A stretch of 64,000 bases of DNA, taken from Corynebacterium occultum (lineage in GTDB: Bacteria; Actinomycetota; Actinomycetes; Mycobacteriales; Mycobacteriaceae). The stretch lies in NCBI RefSeq assembly GCF_009734425.1, contig NZ_CP046455.1, forward strand, positions 806,001-870,000, written 5' to 3'. The notes under the pieces are model-generated. The model was not told where the DNA came from, made no database searches, and saw only the letters and a list, made by a program, of their open reading frames with translations. The first letter of the stretch is position 1; each line of letters begins with the position of its first letter. The translations under genes were made by a program, and so were the position numbers. Below are positions 56,182-64,000 of this stretch, piece after piece.

Positions 56182-57815
56182 CTAAGGTGTGGAAATCTTT
56201 CCGGGAACTGCTGCCCAGCTCCCGCGACTATGAATACCTCCGCTACTCCTGGCGTGCGGATGTCACCGCCGGCATCACCGTCGGCATCGTCGCCCTGCCG
56301 TTGGCCCTGGCCTTCGGCGTCAGTTCCGGGGTCGGTGCCGAGGCCGGTCTGATCACCGCCATCGTCGCCGGTCTGATCGCCGCCATCTTCGGCGGTTCCA
56401 ATGTCCAGGTTTCCGGTCCCACCGGTGCGATGGTTGTGGTGCTCGCCCCGATCGTCATGCAGTACGGGATCCCCGCCGTCGCGGTGGTCTCGATCATGGC
56501 CGGGGTGCTGGTGCTGCTCGCCGGATTCCTGAAAATGGGCCGGATGGTCAGTTATATCCCCTGGCCGGTGATCGAGGGATTCACCGCCGGCATCGGCGTG
56601 ATCATCTTCATGCAGCAGGTTCCTGCGGCGGTGGCCTCCGACGGTGGGGGAAACTCCAATGCCGTGCTCGCCGCCTGCCACGCGGTGGTCAGTGCCGGTT
56701 GGCCGGGGGCGCTGCTGCCGGTGGCCGTGGTGGTGGCGGTGGCCGCCATCATGCTGATTCTGGGGAAGGTCGCTCCGAAGATCCCCGGTTCCTTCATCGC
56801 CATCGTGGTGGTGACCGTCGTGGCCACGCTGTTCTCCCTGCCACTGGAGACCATCGGCACCCTGCCGCAGTCCCTCCCGGCACCGGCCTGGCCGGAGATG
56901 GATCCGGCGATGATCCAGGCATTGGCGGGCCCGGCGGTGGCGGTGGCTGCGCTGGCGGCCATCGAGTCCCTGCTCTCTGCCAGGGTGGCTGCCTCCATGG
57001 CGGACACCGGCCCCTATAACGCTGACCGCGAACTGGTCGGCCAGGGTCTGGCCTCCGTGGGAGCGGGCCTTTTCGGCGGCATGCCGGCCACCGGTGCGAT
57101 CGCCCGTACCGCCGTCAACGTCCGCTCCGGGGCCCGCACCCGTATGTCCGCCATCGTGCACGCCCTGGTGCTGCTGGCGGTGGTCTACGTGGCTTCCACG
57201 GTGGTCTCGGTGATCCCCCTGGCCGCTCTGTCCGGCGTGCTCATGGTCACCGCGGTGCGGATGATCTCCCCGGAGGTCATTCGACGGGTGACCCGCTCCT
57301 CCTGGACGGATGCGCTGGTGTTCTTCCTCACCGCCATCATCACGGTCAGCGTGGACCTGGTTGTCGCGGTGATCATCGGCATCATCGCCGCCGCCTTCTT
57401 CATCCTCCGGAAGATGAGCCTGGAAAGCGGTGTCTACCGCGAGGTGCTCCCCGGCGGCGAGGAAGCTGGCGACAGCCGGATCGGGCTCTTCCGTCTGGAG
57501 GGTGCGCTCTTCTTCGGGGCCGCCGAAAGAATCCTGGACCAGATCCTGGACTACCGCGATCTGGAGGTCGTGATCATCCGGCTCTCCGAGGTGCAGCTGA
57601 TCGACACCACGGGTGCCCACCAGCTGGCGGAGGTGGTGACCACCCTGGAACGTCGTGGGGTCACCGTGCTGATCAAGGGGGTGCGCAAGGAGCATATTCA
57701 CGTGCTCGGTGTGCTCGGGGCAATCCGTTCGCTACGCCACCCCAACCACCTGTTCGAGGATCTGGGGGAGGCGGTCGCCCACGCCCGTTCCCACACCGAC
57801 CGGGTCGCCTCGTGA
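56178..57815 (+). CDS. SulP-family inorganic anion transporter
   Basis: The 545-residue protein has the SLC26/SulP core of about 14 membrane helices: YSWRADVTAGITVGIVALPL, VSGPTGAMVVVLAPI, and a C-terminal cytosolic STAS domain (from about residue 430: LEGALFFGAAERI, IIRLSEVQLIDTTGAHQLAE). SulP proteins move sulfate, bicarbonate or other anions by symport or exchange; the substrate is not determined here. It is coupled to the ArsR gene. Confidence 0.92.
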   Translation: MTKVWKSFRELLPSSRDYEYLRYSWRADVTAGITVGIVALPLALAFGVSSGVGAEAGLITAIVAGLIAAIFGGSNVQVSGPTGAMVVVLAPIVMQYGIPAVAVVSIMAGVLVLLAGFLKMGRMVSYIPWPVIEGFTAGIGVIIFMQQVPAAVASDGGGNSNAVLAACHAVVSAGWPGALLPVAVVVAVAAIMLILGKVAPKIPGSFIAIVVVTVVATLFSLPLETIGTLPQSLPAPAWPEMDPAMIQALAGPAVAVAALAAIESLLSARVAASMADTGPYNADRELVGQGLASVGAGLFGGMPATGAIARTAVNVRSGARTRMSAIVHALVLLAVVYVASTVVSVIPLAALSGVLMVTAVRMISPEVIRRVTRSSWTDALVFFLTAIITVSVDLVVAVIIGIIAAAFFILRKMSLESGVYREVLPGGEEAGDSRIGLFRLEGALFFGAAERILDQILDYRDLEVVIIRLSEVQLIDTTGAHQLAEVVTTLERRGVTVLIKGVRKEHIHVLGVLGAIRSLRHPNHLFEDLGEAVAHARSHTDRVAS

Positions 57816-58094
57816 AGATTGGGGCAGAGCGGGTCGGCGCCCCTCCCACCCTGAGGTGTAGGTTCCGACGCGCGCTTTGTGCCTTCCCGGTTTATGATCA
57901 GCGTCAAGGTTGTCCGGGTCGGCCGGGCCAGCTGAAATCGGGATTATGAAATCGGCGGGGCAGCGGGTAGGCTGTCCCCTTGCTGTTGTCGTAATTATTC
58001 GTAACGCCCCGTCAGCTGGCATGTTCGCGCCCCGGATCACTTCCCGGTGCGGCGCATCATCAGTCGATGTGGGCGGCTAGGAGAAGGAAAGTCC

Positions 58095-58331
58095 ATGTCG
58101 GCTATTTGCCAGGTCACGGGACGCAAGCCGAGCTTCGGTAAGTCTGTCTCGCACTCGCACCGCCGCACTTCGCGCCGTTGGAACCCCAACGTGCAGCGTC
58201 GTCGGTTCTTCGTCCCCTCTGAGGGCCGTACCATCACTCTGAACGTTTCCACCAAGGGCCTCAAGGTCATTGATCGTGACGGCATTGAAGCCGTCATCGC
58301 CCAGATCCGCGCACGTGGGGAGAAGATCTAA
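58095..58331 (+). CDS. rpmB: 50S ribosomal protein L28, zinc-free
   Basis: The 78-residue protein ([20 protein letters not shown]) is L28 with a single Cys in place of the CxxC pair. The ATG at 58095 follows GGAGAAGGAAAG. First gene of the rpmB-rpmG-rpsN-rpsR operon; the 279 bases upstream hold no gene and no obvious Zur box. Confidence 0.96.
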   Translation: MSAICQVTGRKPSFGKSVSHSHRRTSRRWNPNVQRRRFFVPSEGRTITLNVSTKGLKVIDRDGIEAVIAQIRARGEKI

Positions 58332-58333
58332 AG

Positions 58334-58498
58334 ATGGCACGTAATGACATCCGTCCGATCATCAAGCTGAAGTCTACTGCTGGCACCGGTTACACCTATG
58401 TCACCCGTAAGAACAAGCGCAACAACCCGGATCGCATCACTCTGATGAAGTTTGATCCGGTAGCCCGCAAGCACGTCGAATTCCGCGAGGAGCGATAA
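58334..58498 (+). CDS. rpmG: 50S ribosomal protein L33, zinc-free
   Basis: A 54-residue protein beginning [20 protein letters not shown] and ending [15 protein letters not shown]. It has no Cys, so it is the form that does not bind zinc. It starts 2 bases after the rpmB stop. Confidence 0.95.
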   Translation: MARNDIRPIIKLKSTAGTGYTYVTRKNKRNNPDRITLMKFDPVARKHVEFREER

Positions 58499-58501
58499 TC
58501 A

Positions 58502-58807
58502 ATGGCTAAGAAGTCAAAGATCGCCAAGAACGAGCAGCGCAAGGAAATCGTCGCCCGCTATGCGGAGCGTCGCGCTGAACTCAAGGCAATCATCAAGAAC
58601 CCGAACACCAATGACGAGGATCGCCTCGAAGCTCAGTTCGAGCTGAACCGTCAGCCGCGCGATGCTGCTGCTGTCCGCGTCCGTAACCGTGACTCCCACG
58701 ACGGTCGTCCCCGCGGTTTCCTCCGCAAGTTCGGCCTGTCCCGTGTCCGTATGCGCGAGATGGCTCACCGCGGTGAGCTGCCTGGCGTTCGTAAGTCCAG
58801 CTGGTAA
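58502..58807 (+). CDS. rpsN: 30S ribosomal protein S14, long zinc-free form
   Basis: The 101-residue S14 ([40 protein letters not shown] and LPGVRKSSW at the end) is the long type without the CxxC-CxxC of the short zinc form. It starts 3 bases after rpmG. Confidence 0.96.
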   Translation: MAKKSKIAKNEQRKEIVARYAERRAELKAIIKNPNTNDEDRLEAQFELNRQPRDAAAVRVRNRDSHDGRPRGFLRKFGLSRVRMREMAHRGELPGVRKSSW

Positions 58808-58820
58808 GGGAGTTTCTTAA

Positions 58821-59072
58821 ATGAAGCAGCGCACCAACATGAAGAAGGCGCGGATGGAACAGTCCCGCCGCCCCAAGAAGAACCCGCTCAAGGCTGAAGG
58901 CATTGAGAAGGTGGACTACAAGGACATCAAGACCCTTCGTCTGTTCATCTCTGATCGCCACAAGATCCGTTCTCGTCGCGTCACGGGCCTGACCCCGCAG
59001 CAGCAGCGCCAGGTCGCTACCGCTGTGAAGAATGCCCGCGAAATGGCTCTCCTGCCGTTCACCAGCCGCTAA
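58821..59072 (+). CDS. rpsR: 30S ribosomal protein S18
   Basis: The 83-residue S18 ([40 protein letters not shown]) lacks Cys and is the paralogue typical of the zinc-free cluster. It ends the four-gene operon, followed by the terminator at 59142. Confidence 0.95.
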   Translation: MKQRTNMKKARMEQSRRPKKNPLKAEGIEKVDYKDIKTLRLFISDRHKIRSRRVTGLTPQQQRQVATAVKNAREMALLPFTSR

Positions 59073-59141
59073 ACCGGCAACGGGACGCAACGCAACAGCG
59101 CACTTTTGCCGCTGGCTTGTGAGGCAGAGGTAAAAGAGCAT

Positions 59142-59191
59142 AAGCACCCTCCAACACTCCGGATCAACCGGGGTGGGGGAGGGTGCTTTTT
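59142..59191 (+). terminator. Terminator of the ribosomal protein operon
   Basis: AAGCACCCTCC / GGAGGGTGCTT outer stem with CTCCGG/CCGGGG inside, then TTTTTAG. Confidence 0.9.
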
Positions 59192-59368
59192 AGTTTCCTG
59201 AAAAAGGGCGGAATTCCGGGGGTGGGGGTAGCCCTCTGAACTAGCGGCACGCTCAGCAGCCGGAATGCCATACGCCCACCCCCGTTCCGGTTCCTTTTTC
59301 GCCCCGGAGTCACTTTCACAGGTGACAGACAGCTAACCGCCAGCACTGTTTTATTCTGATAGCGCATA

Positions 59369-60070
59369 ATGGATGTTATGAAGATCTTAGTAGTGGATGA
59401 TGAGCAGGCCGTACGCGATTCGCTGCGCCGCTCCCTGAGCTTCAACGGATATGACGTCTCGCTGGCGGAGGACGGTATTGAGGCGGTCGAGAGCATCGAA
59501 CGGGAACAGCCCGACCTGGTCATCCTTGACGTGATGATGCCGCGGATGGATGGCCTGGAAGTGTGCCGTACACTGCGCAGCTCCGGCTATGATCGCCCCA
59601 TTCTGGTGCTCACCGCCCGTGACGGTGTCTCTGACCGTGTCGCCGGCCTCGATGCCGGTGCCGATGATTACCTGCCCAAGCCTTTCGCCCTGGAGGAGCT
59701 GCTGGCCCGCGTGCGTTCCCTGATGCGCCGTGCCGCAGCCGAGTCCATCGGTGGCTCCGATGCCCAGGAGCTGGTCTTCGAGGACCTGCGTCTGGACCCG
59801 GAGACCCGTGACGTCACCCGCGGTGAGCGTTTCATCAGCCTGACCCGCACCGAGTTCGCCTTGCTGCAGCTGCTGATGTCCAACCCCCGCAGGGTGCTTT
59901 CACGCACCACCATCCTGGAGGAGGTATGGGGCTATGATTTCCCGACCTCCGGCAACGCCCTCGAGGTCTACATCGGTTACCTGCGCCGTAAGACCGAGGC
60001 CGAGGGTGAGAGTCGACTGATCCACACTGTCCGTGGCGTCGGTTACGTCCTGCGGGAGACCGCTCCGTGA
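59369..60070 (+). CDS. mprA: Response regulator, MprA-like (OmpR family)
   Basis: The 233-residue protein has a receiver domain (acidic pair DDE at 10-12, phosphoacceptor Asp in [12 protein letters not shown], Thr in VLTARD, Lys in YLPKPF) and a C-terminal winged helix ([35 protein letters not shown]). With the sensor kinase and HtrA/PepD protease downstream it matches the MprAB-pepD locus of mycobacteria, an envelope-stress system (CgtR2/CgtS2 in C. glutamicum). Its stop overlaps the kinase start. Confidence 0.93.
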   Translation: MDVMKILVVDDEQAVRDSLRRSLSFNGYDVSLAEDGIEAVESIEREQPDLVILDVMMPRMDGLEVCRTLRSSGYDRPILVLTARDGVSDRVAGLDAGADDYLPKPFALEELLARVRSLMRRAAAESIGGSDAQELVFEDLRLDPETRDVTRGERFISLTRTEFALLQLLMSNPRRVLSRTTILEEVWGYDFPTSGNALEVYIGYLRRKTEAEGESRLIHTVRGVGYVLRETAP

Positions 60071-61680
60071 TCCTGAGGAAGATTTCCCGACCTCCACTTA
60101 GCGTGGAGAGTCGGGATCTTCCCGTTTCATCTGACTCTGAAGTGGATGAAAAAATTACCCCGGTGGTTGTGCCGGAAGCTGAATCGCATGATCCCAGTTC
60201 AGCTTCCCGCCGCCACCGGGGTCGGCGGATGCCGCTGCGCTGGCACCTGTCCCTGCTGACGGCTGCCATGGTGCTGTTCTCCATGGGTGCGATGACCATC
60301 GTCGCCTACATGACGGTTTCGGCATCCCTGACGGCCTCCATGGACCGGAGCATGGAGGAGAAGGCGAACTCCCTGCTGGCGCGCACCATCGACCCGCTCT
60401 TCGTCAGCAAGCTCAATGATGAGATATCCCTGTTCAAGGCCTATAACCCGGACACCAGGATCTCCATTTCACCACCTGGCTGGCAGGGCACGCATGGCGA
60501 TGTTCTCCCGGTTCCCCTGGAACTGCAGAGTGTCACCAGTGGGGTGAAGGTCTCCATCCAGTCACTGGGCGGGGAGCGGCTGTTGGCCGCAGGTAATGAG
60601 TACGGTGCCATCGTGGTGCTGGCCCAGGATCTCTCCGAGACCCACCAGCTGATCTCAGCTCTGGGTGTGGTGCTCATGGCCATTTCCGCGGCAGGTGTGT
60701 TCATCGCCATCGCAGCTGGAATGGTCACCGCCTCTGCGGGGCTCAAACCCATCTCCCGGCTGCAACGTGCGGTCGACCATGTCACCCGGACCGATGAGCT
60801 GAAACCCATCGAGGTGGAGGGCAATGATGAGGTGGCCAACCTCACCCGCAGCTTCAATGCCATGTTGGAGGCCCTGCAGGAATCCCGGACCAGGCAGACC
60901 CAGCTGGTTGCGGATGCCGGTCATGAGCTGAAGACCCCGCTCACCTCGATGCGCACCAATATCGAACTGCTGATGATGCTCAACCGGCAGGGTGCCACCG
61001 GCGTCATCAGCGAGGAAGACCGCAAGGACCTGGAACGGGATGTGCTGGCTCAGATGGAGGAACTGTCCACCTTGATCGGGGATCTGGTGGACCTGGCACG
61101 AGAGGATGCGCCCCGGCGGGAACTGGAGGAGGTCGAGCTCCAGGAGGTGCTGGAGACTTCCCTCGAGCGGGTGAAGCGACGCCGTCCGGATGTCAGCTTC
61201 GAGCTGAAGACCATGCCGGGACAGGTTCTCGGTGACCCCTTCGCCCTGGGGCGTGCGGTGCTGAACCTGATGGACAATGCCGCCAAGTGGTCCCCACCGG
61301 AGGGCACGGTCCGGATCCGGCTCTCCGAGGTTGATGAGCACACCTTCGGACTGACCATCGCGGATTCCGGTCCGGGCATCGCCCCAGAGGACAGGGAGCG
61401 GGTGTTCGAACGGTTCTACCGTTCCATCTCATCTCGCTCGATGCCGGGTTCCGGGCTGGGACTGTCCATCGTGAAGAAGGTGGTGGAACGCCACGGCGGT
61501 TCCATCTCCGTCGATGAATCTGATGATGGGGGTGCCCTGATGCGGGTGACCCTGCCGGGTGCCCCCGAGAACGGGGATCGGCAGACCACCGCCAAGGACA
61601 CCGCGGTGCCCGGTGCCAAGGGCCGCGGCCAGGTATTTGCCCAGCGGTGGATGGATCGGAACAAGAAGGACTACCAGTGA
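60067..61680 (+). CDS. mprB: Sensor histidine kinase, MprB-like
   Basis: Starting at GTG 60067, this 537-residue kinase has a cytosolic N-terminus of about 60 residues, a membrane helix ([20 protein letters not shown]), an outside sensor domain, a second helix (about 195-220) and HAMP. The H-box is [14 protein letters not shown], with the N-box [10 protein letters not shown] and G-boxes ([14 protein letters not shown]). It phosphorylates the preceding regulator. The long cytosolic N-terminus is unusual. Confidence 0.92.
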   Translation: MILRKISRPPLSVESRDLPVSSDSEVDEKITPVVVPEAESHDPSSASRRHRGRRMPLRWHLSLLTAAMVLFSMGAMTIVAYMTVSASLTASMDRSMEEKANSLLARTIDPLFVSKLNDEISLFKAYNPDTRISISPPGWQGTHGDVLPVPLELQSVTSGVKVSIQSLGGERLLAAGNEYGAIVVLAQDLSETHQLISALGVVLMAISAAGVFIAIAAGMVTASAGLKPISRLQRAVDHVTRTDELKPIEVEGNDEVANLTRSFNAMLEALQESRTRQTQLVADAGHELKTPLTSMRTNIELLMMLNRQGATGVISEEDRKDLERDVLAQMEELSTLIGDLVDLAREDAPRRELEEVELQEVLETSLERVKRRRPDVSFELKTMPGQVLGDPFALGRAVLNLMDNAAKWSPPEGTVRIRLSEVDEHTFGLTIADSGPGIAPEDRERVFERFYRSISSRSMPGSGLGLSIVKKVVERHGGSISVDESDDGGALMRVTLPGAPENGDRQTTAKDTAVPGAKGRGQVFAQRWMDRNKKDYQ

Positions 61681-61786
61681 GTTTCACCCCGGGGAACAAT
61701 GCTGACAGGAAACTCACAGAAAGCGCTGGTTTTTCTCCCAGAGTGCCTCCAGTGGGAATCCAGTTCGGTAGGAGAGGATTAGTGTC

Positions 61787-63088
61787 ATGAATGAACAACG
61801 CCCTGAGGATCCCCGGCAGCCCGAGTGGGGTGGGGGTCAGTACCCTCCCCGGGATGGTTTTGAAGCAGTGAATTCCCCCTACGGCTGGAATTCCGCGAAC
61901 CAGGGGAACGGCGCTGACCGGGCCACCAACCCACAACCCGCTTTCTCCCCACCGGGGGGCCAGGATTCCCCGGTGTTCGCCGAGGGGCAGGCCCCGGTGC
62001 GGAAGGAACGTCGCACGATCGGGTTGGCCCCCGCCATCGCCCTGATTGTGGCGGCGGCGGTGGCTGCCGGTGCGATCACCGGTGTCGTCCTCGGTAACAG
62101 TGGCTCCAGCAGCTCTGGCAATGCCTTCTCCGCCTTGGATTCCCCCAGTGTTGACCGGGCGGAGAGTGCTGCGGTGGGCAGCGTGGAGGAGGTGGCCATG
62201 GCCACCCTGCCTTCGGTGGTGTCGATCCAGGTGAGCTCACGGACCTCGGTGGGGGAGGGTTCGGGTTCGATCATCTCCTCCGATGGTCTGGTCCTGAGCA
62301 ACCACCATGTGGTGGCCGAGGCAGCGAGCGGGAATGCGGCCATCCAGGTCACGCTCAATGATGAGCGCACCCTGGAGGCTGATTTCGTGGCCTCCGATCC
62401 CTCCACCGATATCGCGGTGATCAAGATCCGAGATGTGCAGGACCTGCCGGTGATGCAGTTTGGGGATTCGGATCAGCTGCTCGTCGGCCAACAGGTGGTG
62501 GCCATCGGTAGTCCACTGGGACTGTCTTCTACGGTGACCACCGGCATTGTCTCGGCACTGAACCGCCCGGTACGGGCCTCCGGTGGTGACGGGGGTGAGT
62601 CTTCCCTCATCGATGCCGTGCAAACCGATGCCGCCATCAACCCCGGAAACTCCGGCGGTCCCCTGGTGGACATGGAGGGCAACCTGATCGGCATGAACTC
62701 GGTTATCGCCTCCCTGACCTCAGGTGCGGATTCGGCTGGTTCCATCGGTCTGGGCTTCGCCATTCCCTCGAACTTCGCCAAGCGGGTCGCGGATCAGCTG
62801 GTGGAAAGCGGGGTGGCCTCCCACCCGATGATCGGCGTGCAGATCGCCGCGACCGCCGCTGCTGATGGTGCTCTGGTGGCCAGTGTCCAGGATGGTGGCC
62901 CCGCGGCTGCCGCGGGGCTGCAGGAGGGGGATGTGATCACCCGGATGAATGATCGCGCCATCGACAACTCCGATGAGTTGATCGCGGCGGTGCGTTCGGA
63001 GGACTTCGGGGCGAACGTGACACTGACGGTGTACTCGGAGGGTGGCAATGAACCTCGAGAGGTAGATGTAACGCTGACCACCGAGTAA
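61787..63088 (+). CDS. HtrA/PepD-like serine protease with PDZ domain
   Basis: The 433-residue protein has a Gly/Asn/Pro-rich cytosolic part (1-75), a membrane helix (about 77-103) and a trypsin-like domain with the triad His174 (SNHHVV), Asp208 (STDIAVIKI) and Ser289 (GNSGGP). A C-terminal PDZ domain (about 340-430, GPAAAAGLQEGDVITRMNDR) follows. It degrades or refolds damaged envelope proteins; in mycobacteria pepD is controlled by MprA. It lies 106 bases after mprB, with no terminator between. Confidence 0.93.
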   Translation: MNEQRPEDPRQPEWGGGQYPPRDGFEAVNSPYGWNSANQGNGADRATNPQPAFSPPGGQDSPVFAEGQAPVRKERRTIGLAPAIALIVAAAVAAGAITGVVLGNSGSSSSGNAFSALDSPSVDRAESAAVGSVEEVAMATLPSVVSIQVSSRTSVGEGSGSIISSDGLVLSNHHVVAEAASGNAAIQVTLNDERTLEADFVASDPSTDIAVIKIRDVQDLPVMQFGDSDQLLVGQQVVAIGSPLGLSSTVTTGIVSALNRPVRASGGDGGESSLIDAVQTDAAINPGNSGGPLVDMEGNLIGMNSVIASLTSGADSAGSIGLGFAIPSNFAKRVADQLVESGVASHPMIGVQIAATAAADGALVASVQDGGPAAAAGLQEGDVITRMNDRAIDNSDELIAAVRSEDFGANVTLTVYSEGGNEPREVDVTLTTE

Positions 63089-63144
63089 GTTAACAGCCAT
63101 ACCGTGCCTGGGCTCCGGCCCTGAAACTGCAGTGAAGGAAATCG

Positions 63145-63726
63145 ATGGATAACGCGCTGAACACATTGGCGGAGCAGGAAGCTGACCCCGCGCTGCTCGA
63201 CGTGGCTGAGCCCGATGCCGAGTATCTTCTCGCCACGGAGCGGGAGGAACCTATCCGCCCCCACCGCCGAGCCCTGGTGGCCCTGGTGCGGGATCGTGAG
63301 GATGAGCATGCGGAGGGCATCGATCAGTTGCTCCCGGAGCTGCTGAATGAGGCGGGCTTTCATATCGATGCCGTGGTCACCGTGCGTTCCAAGAGGTCTC
63401 AGATCCGCCAGGCGATTGAAACCGCGGTGATCGGCGGGGTGGATCTGGTGTTGACTGTCGGCGGCACCGGGGTTGGCCCCCGGGATAAAACCCCGGAGGC
63501 CACCCGGGCGGTTCTGGATCAGGTGGTTCCGGGTATCGCCCAGGCGATGCGGGCTTCGGGCCTGGCCGGTGGTGTCCTTGACGCCTGCACCTCACGCGGT
63601 ATCTCCGGGGTGTCTGGTTCCACCGTGGTGGTCAATCTGGCGTCCTCCCCGGAGGCTGTCCGGGATGGGGTGGCGGTCCTGGCCCCGCTGGCGCATTTCG
63701 TCATCAACCAGTACAGCGTCGAGTAA
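63145..63726 (+). CDS. moaB: Molybdopterin biosynthesis MoaB/MogA-type protein
   Basis: The 193-residue protein holds the MoCF-binding domain: ALVALVRDREDEHAEGIDQL, then LVLTVGGTGVGPRDKTPEAT and STVVVNLASSPEAVRDG. MoaB/MogA proteins adenylylate molybdopterin before molybdenum insertion. The first 45 residues are an extension not typical of MogA. It starts 56 bases after the protease gene. Confidence 0.88.
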   Translation: MDNALNTLAEQEADPALLDVAEPDAEYLLATEREEPIRPHRRALVALVRDREDEHAEGIDQLLPELLNEAGFHIDAVVTVRSKRSQIRQAIETAVIGGVDLVLTVGGTGVGPRDKTPEATRAVLDQVVPGIAQAMRASGLAGGVLDACTSRGISGVSGSTVVVNLASSPEAVRDGVAVLAPLAHFVINQYSVE

Positions 63727-63730
63727 TCCC

Positions 63731-63934
63731 TTGACCAGCCCCCGCAGACCCCGCCGGCGTGTGGATCGCCCCTCCCCGGCTGAGAACATTGACCGCAGCG
63801 TAGATTTTCCGGACGGGCGTTTCAACATCCCGGGAGGGGATGAGGAACGCACCGTTTTATTGGACCCGGATGCCGAGGAAGAACTCCAGGCAGAGGAATT
63901 CTGGAAAGAACAGCAGCCCCCGCACCACGGCTGA
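63731..63934 (+). CDS. Small acidic protein, unknown
   Basis: A 67-residue frame from TTG 63731 (TSPRRPRRRVDRPSPAENID... ) to TGA at 63932. The N-terminus is Arg-rich and the rest is acidic, ending WKEQQPPHHG. It follows moaB by 4 bases, as the small gene after moaB does in C. glutamicum from memory. No function is known. The last 66 bases (63935-64000) hold two copies of GGGGCGTCGAT but no gene. Confidence 0.6.
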   Translation: MTSPRRPRRRVDRPSPAENIDRSVDFPDGRFNIPGGDEERTVLLDPDAEEELQAEEFWKEQQPPHHG

Positions 63935-64000
63935 ACCCTCCCCGCGGGGCGTCGATGCGATCCTCCCGGGGCGTCGATAAGCAGAAAGAAACCACGGCTC

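Noticed and set aside
56160..57701. 513-codon minus-strand frame rich in His, Asp and Gly
   Set aside because: Mirror of the membrane-helix codons of the SulP transporter; no protein-like features.

Overview
The window is a high-GC actinobacterial chromosome segment, almost certainly from a Corynebacterium related to the C. glutamicum group. The evidence is the backbone gene set and order: mycoredoxin-folA-thyA-cysQ, an Lhr-type helicase with nei2, pgi, the AroQ-delta chorismate mutase, pcrA, perM-purN-purH, citE, amtR, the zinc-free ribosomal protein genes, mprAB-htrA and moaB. From memory, C. glutamicum carries much the same order. The species cannot be named from the sequence alone.

Positions 1-6087 are an accessory region next to a tRNA-Arg(CCT) gene. 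It holds the 5' part of a Type ISP-like restriction enzyme (nuclease and helicase regions seen, rest beyond the edge), a GIY-YIG/DUF4357 protein, an OGG-fold DNA glycosylase-like protein, the C-terminal stub of a tyrosine recombinase, an unknown membrane-anchored protein, a lipoprotein and small fragments. It reads as an eroded integrated element carrying defence genes.

Positions 6349-36986 are backbone: thiol and folate metabolism, DNA repair helicases and a glycosylase, transporters, pgi, a glutamate-cysteine ligase-like enzyme, an ABC exporter with a PadR-type regulator, a haem-degrading monooxygenase, an M23 cell-wall hydrolase divergent from perM, purN-purH, citE and a set of three envelope proteins.

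Positions 36986-53132 are the highlight, a 16.1 kb insert between the envelope genes and amtR. It contains a complete DISARM phage-defence operon on the minus strand, transcribed in the order HTH regulator, C5-cytosine methylase (DrmMII-like), DrmD, DrmMI, DrmA, DrmB, DrmC. Most junctions are 4-base stop/start overlaps. Class 1 DISARM is defined by drmD with the adenine methylase drmMI, and class 2 by drmE with the cytosine methylase drmMII. This locus has the class 1 core plus a cytosine methylase. The insert is bounded on the right by an IS5-type element with a broken transposase. On the left is a 94-bp transposase-less derivative of the same element in inverted orientation, so the two outermost ends match and each is flanked by TA. 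The whole unit therefore has the shape of a composite transposon.

Positions 53153-64000 return to backbone: amtR (nitrogen control), a GlnD-like protein with a degenerate active site, rpmF-rpmE, an ArsR regulator coupled to a SulP anion transporter, rpmB-rpmG-rpsN-rpsR (zinc-free paralogues), the MprAB two-component system, an HtrA/PepD protease, moaB and a small unknown gene. Nothing can be assigned in the last 66 bases.
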